DNA of 64,000 bases from Alphaproteobacteria bacterium. Lineage in GTDB: Bacteria; Pseudomonadota; Alphaproteobacteria; UBA7985; JAUIBT01. A program made the position numbers and the translations under genes. The DNA lies in assembly GCA_030428565.1 (NCBI GenBank), contig JAUIDR010000010.1:1-64000 (forward strand), in the 5' to 3' direction. The stretch's first letter is position 1; every line of letters begins with the position of its first letter. The notes under the pieces are model-generated. The model saw nothing but the letters and a program-made list of their open reading frames with translations, had not been told where the DNA came from and ran no database searches. Below, one piece after another: positions 52,544 through 61,104 of the stretch.

Positions 52544-52632
52544 GACCCAAAAAAACTAAGACCCCAAAAAACTAAGGCCCAAAAAAACTAAGGCCCAAAA
52601 AAACTAAGGCCCAAAAAACTAAGGCTCAGAAA
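52539..52632. repeat. 16-bp tandem repeat, six copies, between murC and murB
   Basis: ACTAAG(A/G)CCC followed by an A run recurs at 52539, 52555, 52571, 52587, 52603 and 52618, so the period is 16 for five steps and 15 at the last. The first copy supplies the murC stop and the last changes into GCTCAGAAAAGG, which forms the murB ribosome site. All copies are separated only by their A runs, so there are no spacers as in CRISPR. Confidence 0.92.
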
Positions 52633-52644
52633 AGGACTTCCCGC

Positions 52645-53547
52645 ATGGCCCTGATTGAGACGCTGCCCCCGGTACGCGGTCAACTGATCGAACAAGCCCG
52701 TTTGTCTGACCGCTCTTGGTTTGGGGTCGGCGGCCCGGCGGATGTCTTGTTCTTGCCGGAAGACGCTCAAGACCTGCAAGATTTCCTTGCCGCCCTACCG
52801 GCAGAGGTACCGGTCATGGTCCTGGGTCGCGGCTCCAACATGCTGATTCGAGATGGCGGTGTTCGCGGCGTTGTAATCAAGCTGGAAGGGCCGGGATTTG
52901 AGGCGATCCACGTCGATGAAAATCGCATTACCGCGGGCGCGGGCGCCGCAGATTTGTCGGTTGCTATTGCCGCGCGCAAAGCCGGCATCGACGGCATGAC
53001 CTTTCTTGTGGGCGTCCCCGGCACCATCGGCGGCGCGCTGCGCATGAATGCGGGCATCGGTCCGGGCAAGGAAATGCGCAACGCATTGGTCGCCGCCACC
53101 GCTGTCAGCCGCCAAGGCGAAAAACGGCGTTTTACGCTGGACGAACTAAACTACAGCTACCGCCATTGCGGCCTTGGCCCTGAATGGATCTTTGTTGAAG
53201 CTGAACTTCAAGGCCCATTTGGCGATAAAGAAGCCATCGCTGCTGCCATGAAGCACCACCAAGAATACCGACGCCAAAATCAGCCCATCAACAAAAAGAC
53301 CGGCGGTTCAACTTTCAAGAACCCAGAGGGCCACTCGGCCTGGCGCTTGATCGACGAAGCGGGTGGTCGCGGCTATCGTGTCGGCGGCGCCAGCATGTCT
53401 GAGCTGCATTGCAACTTTATGATCAATGACGGCAGTGCCACCGCCGCAGACCTCGAAACGCTTGGCGAAACCATGCGTAGCAAGGTCAAAGAGGCTAGCG
53501 GAATAGACTTGCAGTGGGAGATCAAGCGCATCGGCGAGACCGCCTGA
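52645..53547 (+). CDS. murB: UDP-N-acetylenolpyruvoylglucosamine reductase
   Basis: MurB is the FAD enzyme that reduces enolpyruvyl-UDP-GlcNAc to UDP-MurNAc. The 300-residue protein has the FAD motif SWFGVGGPADVLF near residue 29, VLGRGSNMLIRDGG, and VPGTIGGALRMNAG. The catalytic serine lies in GGSTFKNPEG, near residue 222. AAAAGGA at the end of the tandem repeat serves as ribosome site. It follows murC after the repeat array. Confidence 0.96.
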   Translation: MALIETLPPVRGQLIEQARLSDRSWFGVGGPADVLFLPEDAQDLQDFLAALPAEVPVMVLGRGSNMLIRDGGVRGVVIKLEGPGFEAIHVDENRITAGAGAADLSVAIAARKAGIDGMTFLVGVPGTIGGALRMNAGIGPGKEMRNALVAATAVSRQGEKRRFTLDELNYSYRHCGLGPEWIFVEAELQGPFGDKEAIAAAMKHHQEYRRQNQPINKKTGGSTFKNPEGHSAWRLIDEAGGRGYRVGGASMSELHCNFMINDGSATAADLETLGETMRSKVKEASGIDLQWEIKRIGETA

Positions 53548-53761
53548 CGCGCTTAACGGCCCCCAAGCGCGCCTGTGATCGGCTTTAAACGCCTCGGCGC
53601 AATCGGAAGGCGCAATCTGAAGGCGCAATCTGAAGGCGCAACCTTAAAGCGACTCAAGAATGCTGATTTCGCGTCGCAAAGCTGCCTCAAGTCACTGGCA
53701 CACCATCTTAAGTCGCGTAGCCCCATTTTAAGCGCGCAGAGATAAGTGATTTGAAATTTCT
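53548..53761. other. murB-ftsQ spacer, where ddlB is usually found
   Basis: These 214 bases hold no gene. D-alanine:D-alanine ligase (ddlB) commonly lies here in proteobacterial clusters. The stretch contains a four-copy 13-bp tandem repeat (53596-53647) and no recognisable Ddl remnant. CTTAAGTCG-like and TTTTAAGCGCG stretches follow before ftsQ. Confidence 0.5.
53596..53647. repeat. 13-bp tandem repeat, four copies
   Basis: GGCGCAATCGGAA (53596), GGCGCAATCTGAA (53609), GGCGCAATCTGAA (53622) and GGCGCAACCTTAA (53635) follow one another directly, each 13 bases. The two middle copies are identical. Confidence 0.9.
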
Positions 53762-54715
53762 ATGCCTCGTTTGATCGACATTTTCCCCGAACACGATTTC
53801 GAACAACAAGCCGCACCACCGCAAGGTCAGCCAGCCGAGGGGCAGCATCAGAGCCAAAGTGTTGGCGGGGCCAGCGCTGGTGCCACGCTGACGTCGCGCA
53901 GCATCGCTTCCTTTAAGAAACACCCCACCATCCTGACGACCGTATTGGGATTTTGCGCCTTCTTGCTGATTGTCTTGGTGGTCCTAGTGGCATGGTACAT
54001 CAATTCAGGCCGCCTAGATGTAATGGCCGTGCGCCTGAGCGACTTGGGACACCGCATCAGCGCGCAGGTCGGTATCAAGCTCGTCGAGATCGACATACGC
54101 GGCAACGAACGTACCCAAGTTGAAGATATTCAGTCCTTGCTTGATATTCATAGCGACCAATCGCTGTTGTCTCTTAAGCCGGGCATTTTGGAATCGCACC
54201 TGGAAGCCAATTTGCCTTGGGTCGAGACCGCCAGGGTAGAGCGCTCATTCCCGCAAAAATTGATCATCAATATCAATGAGAAAATCCCAGCGGCGATCTG
54301 GAAACGCGACCAAGAATTCGTCTTGATTGATCGCAATGGAACCACAATTGAGGGGGCCCCGGTCGATAAATATGCCAATTTGATCCTTATGGATGGTGAC
54401 ATGGTTCCTGAACAAGCGCCGACATTTTTCAGCGCGCTGGATCAAGAGCCGGACCTCAAGCCTTTGGTCCAGGCCGCCGTCCTTATTTCTGGGCGTCGCT
54501 GGGACATTCGCTTGGGCAGTTACATCACGGCCAAGTTGCCCGACAACGACCTTGCTGGCGCGATCAGCAGGCTCGCGCGGACCGACGAAGCCCACGACCT
54601 GTTGTCCAAGGATGTGCATATTATTGATCTGCGCTTGGACGATCGGATGATTTTGAGGCTCCGCGAGGCTGAAGCATCGCGGGTCCTCCTCGACCGCAAG
54701 GGTTCAGCGGCCTGA
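53762..54715 (+). CDS. ftsQ: Cell division protein FtsQ
   Basis: FtsQ is a bitopic divisome protein linking early and late division proteins. The 317-residue protein has a Gln/Pro-rich cytoplasmic tail of about 55 residues, a membrane segment (~60-82, FCAFLLIVLVVLVAWYI) and a POTRA domain (~105-175, VEIDIRGNERTQVEDI), followed by the beta domain with IPAAIWKRD. The start follows the murB spacer. Its stop overlaps the first arm of a 9-bp inverted repeat. Confidence 0.93.
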   Translation: MPRLIDIFPEHDFEQQAAPPQGQPAEGQHQSQSVGGASAGATLTSRSIASFKKHPTILTTVLGFCAFLLIVLVVLVAWYINSGRLDVMAVRLSDLGHRISAQVGIKLVEIDIRGNERTQVEDIQSLLDIHSDQSLLSLKPGILESHLEANLPWVETARVERSFPQKLIININEKIPAAIWKRDQEFVLIDRNGTTIEGAPVDKYANLILMDGDMVPEQAPTFFSALDQEPDLKPLVQAAVLISGRRWDIRLGSYITAKLPDNDLAGAISRLARTDEAHDLLSKDVHIIDLRLDDRMILRLREAEASRVLLDRKGSAA

Positions 54716-54781
54716 ATGAACCCCGCTCCCGTTTTGGGGGTGTATCGATTACCGGGCTTTTGCTCGGAACATGGGTTCATT
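54715..54781. promoter_or_regulatory. 9-bp inverted repeat framing the ftsQ-ftsA leader
   Basis: AATGAACCC at 54715-54723 pairs with GGGTTCATT at 54773-54781. The first arm begins at the last base of the ftsQ stop. Between the arms are smaller complementary runs (CCCGTTTTGGG and CCGGGCTTTTGCTCGG). The whole would make a structured leader in the ftsA message. Confidence 0.45.
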
Positions 54782-54837
54782 GAGGTCTGGTCGGCACACC
54801 AACGAGCAGCCTCTAAAACGTATTTTGGAAGTTGATC

Positions 54838-56145
54838 GTGGCGCCTATTTCGATGCCCAACGCCCTTTCTGTATCCAGCCCGCGCACGGTCGCAGCTCTG
54901 GATATCGGCTCGTCCCGCATTACCTGCATGATCGCCGAGATCAGCGACACCGGTGCTATGGAAGTCATCGGCATCGGCACCTATCGCGCCAAAGGCATCC
55001 GCGCGGGCCAAATCGTCGATATGGACCTGGTCCGCTACTGCGTCTTGCAAGCCGTCAGCGCCGCCGAAAAGAGCGCTGAAATGCAGATAAAAGAAGTCCA
55101 CGTTAGCCTGTCGTCTAGCCAGGTACGCTCGACGCTGTTACCGGTCGAAATGCCACTGCGTGGTGAGACCATCGAAGCGCGCCATATCCAACAACTGACC
55201 GCTTTCGCCCGCAAGGCGGTCTTGGGTCAGTCCCCGCAAAGCAAGGTCGAAGTCAGCAGCCCGTCGCTGCATGTCATGCACACAATTCCCTTGGAGTTCG
55301 TCGTAGATGGCGAAGGCGGTATCAGTGATCCCTGCGGCATGGTGGGCGCCACTCTGGGCACGCCTTGCCACGTCATCAGCACCAGCTTGTCGTCCTTCAC
55401 CAATCTGGCCCGCTGCTTGGAAAACTGCCACCTGGTCATGCGCAGCGCCTCGATTGCCTCGCTGGCCTCTGCCCACGCCTGCCTGACCGACGACGAGCGG
55501 GAATTGGGTACGACCCTAATCGATATTGGTGGCGGCACGACCAGCATCGTTGTCTATAGCGGCGATAAGCCCTGTTATACCGAAGTCCTGCCGATCGGCG
55601 GACGCAGCATCACTAGCGATATTGCCAACGTCCTGCCGACCACCTTGCTGCACGCCGAACGCCTAAAGCTCTCCTTTGGCCGTGCTTTTATTCAGCCCGG
55701 TGACGAGCGCAGTATCATTGAAGCGCCGACATCGGCCGACCGTCAGACCGCCGAGCAGCGCAAGATTTCGGTCAGCTTTCTCAATCAAATCATTCAAGCC
55801 CGCGTCGAAGAGATTTTCGAGATGGTGGCCCAGCGCCTGGAAAACCCGCAGATCGCCCGTTACGCCGGACGCCGCGTGGTGTTGACCGGCGGCGGCGCCT
55901 TGCTGCCGGGCATCAAAGATGAAGCCTGCCGCGTGTTGCAGAAGGAAGTGCGCATCGGTCGCCCCTTCAACATGGGCGGCATCCTGGAGAGCGCAGGCCC
56001 CGAATGGGCCACCGCCGCAGGTCTGTTGAAAGCGGGCCTTCCCAAACATCGCACACCCAAGGCCCCACCCCTGGCCGAACCCGTCATTGACCAGCCCGGC
56101 GCCCGCTCGGCCTGGCACCCCATAAGAAAGCTGTTTGGCATCTAA
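54838..56145 (+). CDS. ftsA: Cell division protein FtsA
   Basis: FtsA is the actin-like protein that tethers FtsZ filaments to the membrane. The GTG at 54838 has GGAAG six bases upstream, giving 435 residues; the ATG at 54853 is an alternative. The N-terminal VAALDIGSSRITCMIAEI is the phosphate-1 motif of actin-like ATPases. TLIDIGGGTTSIVVY and VVLTGGGALLPGI are the phosphate-2 and adenosine motifs. The last residues, HPIRKLFGI, form a membrane-targeting helix. It is 52 bases before ftsZ. Confidence 0.95.
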   Translation: MAPISMPNALSVSSPRTVAALDIGSSRITCMIAEISDTGAMEVIGIGTYRAKGIRAGQIVDMDLVRYCVLQAVSAAEKSAEMQIKEVHVSLSSSQVRSTLLPVEMPLRGETIEARHIQQLTAFARKAVLGQSPQSKVEVSSPSLHVMHTIPLEFVVDGEGGISDPCGMVGATLGTPCHVISTSLSSFTNLARCLENCHLVMRSASIASLASAHACLTDDERELGTTLIDIGGGTTSIVVYSGDKPCYTEVLPIGGRSITSDIANVLPTTLLHAERLKLSFGRAFIQPGDERSIIEAPTSADRQTAEQRKISVSFLNQIIQARVEEIFEMVAQRLENPQIARYAGRRVVLTGGGALLPGIKDEACRVLQKEVRIGRPFNMGGILESAGPEWATAAGLLKAGLPKHRTPKAPPLAEPVIDQPGARSAWHPIRKLFGI

Positions 56146-56197
56146 TTTTAAGCCAACGCCCATTTAAGCCCGGATCCTTTCCTTAAGGAGATTTCAC

Positions 56198-58384
56198 ATG
56201 AGCCTTTCCGTCTCGCTGCCACCAGAACAAGCCTCTTTCCGCCCGCGCATCGTGGTGCTGGGCGTTGGGGGTGCGGGCGGTAACGCCGTCCACAACATGA
56301 TCCGCTCTCAATTGGAGGGCGTCGAATTCATGCTGGCAAACACCGACGCGCAGGCCATGCAATTGGTGCCCTGTGATCACCGCATCCAGCTAGGACGCCA
56401 ACTGACCGCAGGATTGGGCGCGGGCGCCGACCCCAACGTAGGCCACAAAGCCGCCGAGGAGAGCGCCGAGGACATCGCAGCCGCCCTGTCTGGCACTCAT
56501 ATGGTCTTTATTACCGCTGGAATGGGCGGCGGCACCGGTACCGGCGCCGCACCCGTCATTGCCAATATCGCGCGCCAGATGGGTATTTTGACCGTTGGCG
56601 TCGTCACGAAGCCTTTTGATTTCGAGGGCCAGCGTCGCCAACGCCTGGCTGAAGAAGGCATAGAGCAGATGGCCAAGCACGTTGATACGCTGTTGGTCAT
56701 TCCTAACCAAAACCTGTTCCGCGTCGCCAACGATCAGACTACCTTCGCCGATGCCTTCCGCATGGCTGATGAAATTCTGTATACCGGCGTTCGTTCCATT
56801 TCGGATCTGATGACCCGACCTGGCCTGGTTAACTTGGATTTCGCGGACGTGCGTTCGCTGATGACCGTGGCAGGCAAGGCCATGTTGGGCTCGGGCGAAG
56901 CCAGCGGTGAGAGCCGCGCGATTGAGGCCGCAGAAGCTGCGATCTTCAATCCGCTGCTGGATGATGTGTCCATTAACGGTGCCAACGGCGCACTGATCAA
57001 CGTGGCCGGTGGCTCTGATATGTCCTTGTTTGAGGTCGCGACTGCCGCAACGCGCATCAAGGACGTGCTGGCTCCGGACGCAAACGTGGTCTTCGGCACC
57101 TCTCAGTCCAGCGAATTGGACGGCAAAATCCGCGTGTCCTTGGTTGCCACAGGCATCCAAGAGCAGAGCGCCCAGGTGTCCAAGCCAGAATCTGATGTTT
57201 TTGAGCCCTTTATGGCGTCGGGCCCTCGCATTGCTTCGCTCAATCCCCAGTCGCCAAGCACAACCGAAGCGCCTTCGCAGCGACCCAGCATCGGCCAAGA
57301 GTCGCCCGTTTTGCAACCTCAGCCCGAGAGCGCGACCGACACGACACAACCCCAACTAGCCAGTGCGGAAGAATTGGGCCTCATGCCCAACCCTTTTGGT
57401 GGCCAGGCCGTGAGCAAGAAAGAGCCTGTTGCGAGCTCCGCGCAGCGCTCTTCGGCGCCCGCTGCCTACGTCTATGATATGGACGATGAGCAAGACGACG
57501 ATGACTTGATGAACCTGCCAGGCATGGGTCCGCAGCCCAGCTTGCCTGAAGAATACGAGCCCGTTGCGGTGGGTCAGACCCACGGCGCTGACGACTATAA
57601 CTTCTACGAGCATAACGCGCCCTACCCGGTCGAAGCCAACCAGCCCGAGCTGCCGCCAGCCGCTGCATCAGCGCCGCAGGCTTCCTATGGCAACGATGGC
57701 TGGGGCCAGCCGAGCCAAAACCAGGGCGCGCCCGTGAACCTGCACAGCCGCCAAGACCAGTCTGGCCACGCGCCGCGGCGCGCGCAATCACAAAACCGCC
57801 GACCCGCGCCCGTACAAGCAGCGGTCCCTACGGCTGATCAACAGCACGGCTACGCCAACGCATCTCAACAACCGGAAGGTTATTGGGGCCAACCCGACGT
57901 TGGCCAGCCGGAAATCGACGAGCAAGCCGCGGAGGCCTGGGCGCCAAGCTATCACGCCGACGTCGCGCCCGATCAACCCAACCCGCTGCGCCAGCACACC
58001 CAAGCAGAACAACCCCAGTACGAAGATCGCCCACAAGCACAACAACCAGCACCGCAACAGCGCGGGCGTGGCGGTCTGGGCGGTTTTGCCTCTCGCTTGC
58101 TACCTTTTGGCGGGAGCCAGCCCGGGGGCCAGTCCGGGGGTCAACCACAATCGGCGCAACGTCCGGCTCCATACGCCGGTGCAACCATGGGTCGTCCCGG
58201 CAGCGCGCCCGGCCACCATCCGGCACAACCGCAATTTGGCCACCAGCCCAACGCGCCCACCCCAGCCCCGCAGCAGCGCCAACCGGAAGCCTGGCCAGAG
58301 CTGGTGGTAGACAACAACGACCTGTCCCGCATGGACGAGGAGTTGATCGACATTCCCGCTTTCCTTCGCCGCCAAGCCAACTAG
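56198..58384 (+). CDS. ftsZ: Cell division GTPase FtsZ, with a very long C-terminal linker
   Basis: FtsZ is the tubulin homologue that forms the division ring. The 728-residue chain has a normal GTPase core to about residue 325, with [11 protein letters not shown], the GTP motif GGGTGTG at 110-116 and [11 protein letters not shown]. It is followed by roughly 375 residues rich in Gln, Pro, Ala and Ser that are probably disordered. The chain ends with the conserved tail [14 protein letters not shown], the docking peptide for FtsA and other partners. AAGGAGA precedes the ATG. Alphaproteobacterial FtsZ proteins are often long, but most that I recall are 500-600 residues. Confidence 0.95.
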   Translation: MSLSVSLPPEQASFRPRIVVLGVGGAGGNAVHNMIRSQLEGVEFMLANTDAQAMQLVPCDHRIQLGRQLTAGLGAGADPNVGHKAAEESAEDIAAALSGTHMVFITAGMGGGTGTGAAPVIANIARQMGILTVGVVTKPFDFEGQRRQRLAEEGIEQMAKHVDTLLVIPNQNLFRVANDQTTFADAFRMADEILYTGVRSISDLMTRPGLVNLDFADVRSLMTVAGKAMLGSGEASGESRAIEAAEAAIFNPLLDDVSINGANGALINVAGGSDMSLFEVATAATRIKDVLAPDANVVFGTSQSSELDGKIRVSLVATGIQEQSAQVSKPESDVFEPFMASGPRIASLNPQSPSTTEAPSQRPSIGQESPVLQPQPESATDTTQPQLASAEELGLMPNPFGGQAVSKKEPVASSAQRSSAPAAYVYDMDDEQDDDDLMNLPGMGPQPSLPEEYEPVAVGQTHGADDYNFYEHNAPYPVEANQPELPPAAASAPQASYGNDGWGQPSQNQGAPVNLHSRQDQSGHAPRRAQSQNRRPAPVQAAVPTADQQHGYANASQQPEGYWGQPDVGQPEIDEQAAEAWAPSYHADVAPDQPNPLRQHTQAEQPQYEDRPQAQQPAPQQRGRGGLGGFASRLLPFGGSQPGGQSGGQPQSAQRPAPYAGATMGRPGSAPGHHPAQPQFGHQPNAPTPAPQQRQPEAWPELVVDNNDLSRMDEELIDIPAFLRRQAN

Positions 58385-58465
58385 GCCGCGGCGTAAGGGT
58401 CCGTCTCCTGCTTACAGGAGCGCTCTGATGCACTGCCAAAAGCAGCCTTTCAGGGCACAACTTAT

Positions 58466-58491
58466 AGGGAGGCTTCGGCCTCCCTTTTTTT
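58466..58491 (+). terminator. Strong intrinsic terminator after ftsZ
   Basis: AGGGAGGC-TTCG-GCCTCCCT (58466-58485) forms an 8-bp stem capped by a stable TTCG tetraloop and is followed by seven T residues from 58485. It ends the dcw transcription unit 80 bases past ftsZ. Confidence 0.92.
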
Positions 58492-58682
58492 GTTCTTTAT
58501 CAGAGGTCAGCTGCCGCAATGTCGCCCCGATTCTGCCTCGCTTGCTTGGTCACTGGCCGACCATTTGCAGATCGCAAGTCCAAGATGGAGCCTTGATTTC
58601 ACGCGCATCAATTTTTGAAAAGCCGCAGCATTATTGACGCTGCCCGCTTTCGATGGCGCGTACCGTTCGATTTATTTCAGAG

Positions 58683-58700
58683 CCGTAACATACCGTAACA
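58683..58700. promoter_or_regulatory. Direct repeat CCGTAACA upstream of lpxC
   Basis: CCGTAACA at 58683-58690 recurs at 58693-58700, with starts ten bases apart (one helical turn). Such head-to-tail pairs are typical of OmpR/PhoB-type response regulators. No specific regulator is assigned; the site is about 130 bases before the lpxC start. Confidence 0.45.
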
Positions 58701-58832
58701 ATGATTGATTCGTTGGCCACATTTCCGCCCCCTATAAGGAAGCTCTAAGACACATCTGGCGACTACAAATCAGAGTGTTACCACGCTCCAGCCGGGGCCG
58801 TTCAATCATCGAGTGAGCGATACGAGGGGATT

Positions 58833-59846
58833 ATGGTATCAGATCAGAAGAACGCAGACACGCAGCCATTGGTGATGCAGCAAACGCTCGCCTCAGAGGT
58901 GAGCTGCATGGGCGTTGGTTTGCATTCCGGCGCTCAGGTTACCCTGACCTTGCAGCCTGCCCCCGCCAATTCAGGCATTGTCTTTGTTCGCAACGATCTT
59001 GAAGAAGGCGCGAACGAAATTCTCGCCGACTACCGCAGCGTTTGTGACACCCTGCTTTGTACAAAGATTTCAAATGATCACGGCGCCAGCGTTGGCACCA
59101 TTGAACACTTGATGGCCGCACTAAGCGCCATGGGCGTGGACAATGTCCGCATTGAGATCAACGGTCCTGAAGTTCCGATCATGGACGGCAGCTCAGCGCC
59201 CTTCGTGTTCTTGATCGAGTCCGTAGGCCTGCAAACTCAAGACCAGCCACGTCGCTTCATTAAAGTTCTGAAGCCAGTCAGCTTAGAGCATGAGGGTAAG
59301 ACCGTCAGCCTGGCACCCGCAGATGACTTTATCATTGATTTTTCTATAGAATTTGCCAGCGAAGCCATTGGCCATCAGCAAATCAAATTTGATGTCAGCG
59401 CTTCTGGTTTCAAGAACCGCTATAGCAAGGCGCGCACTTTTGGTTTCCTGCAAGAAGTCGAATACCTGCGCAGCAAGGGCCTGGCGCGCGGCGGCAGCTT
59501 GGACAATGCCGTCGTGGTTGATGGCGATCGCGTATTGAACGAGACCGGCCTACGCTACTCCGACGAATTTGTCCGTCATAAGGTCTTAGATGCCGTTGGC
59601 GATCTCTACTTGGCGGGCGCTCGCTTGCTGGGCTGCTTTACCGCTCACAAGGCGGGTCATCAGCTCAACAATATGATCCTGCACGATCTGCTGGCCGATG
59701 AAAGCGCTTGGTGCTGGACAACCCAGGCCGCCGAAACCCGCGATGTTTCTAACGTCATTGCTTTTCCCTCAAGCCGCACGCGCCCTTCAGCGACCAACAT
59801 GGGTGGCGAGCGCGTTTCATTGGCGGTGGCCAGCCCGGCTGAATAA
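58833..59846 (+). CDS. lpxC: UDP-3-O-acyl-GlcNAc deacetylase
   Basis: LpxC is the zinc enzyme of the committed step of lipid A synthesis, so this organism makes an LPS-type outer membrane. The 337-residue protein starts QQTLASEVSCMGVGLHSG, the family opening. GTIEHLMAAL carries a zinc-binding histidine, PIMDGSSAPF is also conserved, and HKAGHQLNN supplies the catalytic histidine. GAGGGGA is two bases before the ATG. The C-terminal 30 residues are variable. Confidence 0.96.
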   Translation: MVSDQKNADTQPLVMQQTLASEVSCMGVGLHSGAQVTLTLQPAPANSGIVFVRNDLEEGANEILADYRSVCDTLLCTKISNDHGASVGTIEHLMAALSAMGVDNVRIEINGPEVPIMDGSSAPFVFLIESVGLQTQDQPRRFIKVLKPVSLEHEGKTVSLAPADDFIIDFSIEFASEAIGHQQIKFDVSASGFKNRYSKARTFGFLQEVEYLRSKGLARGGSLDNAVVVDGDRVLNETGLRYSDEFVRHKVLDAVGDLYLAGARLLGCFTAHKAGHQLNNMILHDLLADESAWCWTTQAAETRDVSNVIAFPSSRTRPSATNMGGERVSLAVASPAE

Positions 59847-59903
59847 GCCGAAGCTGAAGCCTCACCGACAAGTGCGGCGAGCATTTCTAAAACCAACTAG
59901 ACC

Positions 59904-59945
59904 AGACCCAAGCGCGGCCACCAGCTCCTGCTTGGGTTTTGTTTT
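59904..59945 (+). terminator. Intrinsic terminator after lpxC
   Basis: CCCAAGC at 59907-59913 pairs with GCTTGGG at 59930-59936, and TTTTGTTTTGG follows. The 16-base centre (GCGGCCACCAGCTCCT) may pair further. Confidence 0.8.
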
Positions 59946-59998
59946 GGCCGCTAAAAAGGCCGAGCGTTACATGCGAATGTCGGTGAGCGCTCCAGTCG

Positions 59999-60028
59999 CT
60001 GGACTTAGACAAACTGGACTTAGAACAA
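59999..60028. repeat. 15-bp tandem duplication
   Basis: CTGGACTTAGACAAA (59999) is followed directly by CTGGACTTAGAACAA (60014), differing only in the last four bases. Confidence 0.75.
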
Positions 60029-60251
60029 GCGGCTAAGCTCGGACCGCCGCTACCGCGAAAAACAAACAATCAAACCCCGCCTCGGTTCCAAGCTTGCGCG
60101 CGCGCCAAGCAAAGGCCTCCCTTGTGGCCCTCACATATCAGGGGCCAAAATGTGACTTGTCCCCAATAACATTCTGCATGCTCGCTTGCTTGCAGGGCTT
60201 GCAGGTTCTATTTATAGGCCATCGAATTCATGATCGGATATTGTTGACGCC

Positions 60252-61064
60252 ATGTTGCGTGCCGCGCCTTTGATTTTCTTGCTTTTGTTCGGATTGCTGT
60301 CCGGCTGCGGCGACCGCACAGTTGCCGAGATTCTGGGCACCGACGCCAAGCCCAAAGATATCGAAGCCATGTCCGCTGAAGAGATCTACCAAAAAGCCCA
60401 ACGTAAGGCACGATTGGGCGACGGCGAGGCTGCCGCTGAGCTCTACTTAGAAATAGAGCGCCTACACCCCTACTCCGCTTTGGCGCGTGACGCGCAGTTG
60501 TTAGCAGCCAAGCAGTTCTATGACTTTGGATCCTATGACGAAGCAGAGAACGCAGCCGATCGCTTTATTCAGCTCCACCCCAGTGACGAGCGCATCGCCT
60601 ACGCCTACTACATCAAAAGCCTGTCGCTGTTCGACCAGATCGCTGAGACTGACCGTGACCAGGCCAAGACCCTGCGCGCCAAAGAGGCCCTGCAAGACCT
60701 GATGAACCGCTTCCCGCGCACCAAATACGGCCTCGATGCAGCGATCAAGCTGGACTTGGTGAACGAGCAGCTCGCGGGCAAAGAAATGGAAGTGGCGCGC
60801 TTTTACCACAAGCGCGACCGTCTGCTGGCGGCGGCCAATCGCTATCGCGTCGTGGTGGAGGATTATGACACCACCAGCCACGTTGAAGAGGCCTTGCACC
60901 GCTTGGTCGAGGTCTATCTGGCTCTGGGTTTGAAAGCCGAGGCCTCACGCGCGGCTGAAATACTGGGGCACAATTATCCCAGCAGCCGCTGGTACGCCAA
61001 GACTTACCGCCTAATGAACGGCGACTCCAAGCGCTCAGACAAGCGCAAATTCTTCTTTTTCTAA
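60252..61064 (+). CDS. bamD: Outer-membrane assembly lipoprotein BamD
   Basis: BamD is the essential lipoprotein partner of BamA in inserting beta-barrel proteins. The 270-residue protein has a lipoprotein signal peptide ending LLSGC (Cys19). Five tetratricopeptide-like repeats follow, for example AEEIYQKAQRKARLGDGEAA and YSALARDAQLLAAKQFYDFG. The C-terminal 15 residues are basic and end KFFFF. No ribosome site is obvious. The lpxC-bamD-recN order is typical of alphaproteobacteria. Confidence 0.93.
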   Translation: MLRAAPLIFLLLFGLLSGCGDRTVAEILGTDAKPKDIEAMSAEEIYQKAQRKARLGDGEAAAELYLEIERLHPYSALARDAQLLAAKQFYDFGSYDEAENAADRFIQLHPSDERIAYAYYIKSLSLFDQIAETDRDQAKTLRAKEALQDLMNRFPRTKYGLDAAIKLDLVNEQLAGKEMEVARFYHKRDRLLAAANRYRVVVEDYDTTSHVEEALHRLVEVYLALGLKAEASRAAEILGHNYPSSRWYAKTYRLMNGDSKRSDKRKFFFF

Positions 61065-61104
61065 TCGCGCCCACTGAGCCAATTCTAGGGTAGATCGCCA
61101 CGCT

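Larger units (their letters stand above)
58385..58832. other. ftsZ-lpxC intergenic region: terminator, then the lpxC promoter region
   Basis: These 448 bases carry a strong terminator at 58466-58491 and then no gene. The remainder, about 340 bases, should hold the lpxC promoter and includes a 10-base-spaced direct repeat at 58683-58700. Frames crossing it lack similarity. Confidence 0.6.
59847..60251. other. lpxC-bamD intergenic region
   Basis: These 405 bases contain the lpxC terminator at 59904-59945 and a 15-bp duplication at 59999-60028. I see no gene. The remaining 200 bases before bamD should hold its promoter. Confidence 0.5.

Noticed and set aside
52539-52632. CRISPR array
   Set aside because: The copies are contiguous with a 16-base period and no unique spacers, and no cas gene is near.
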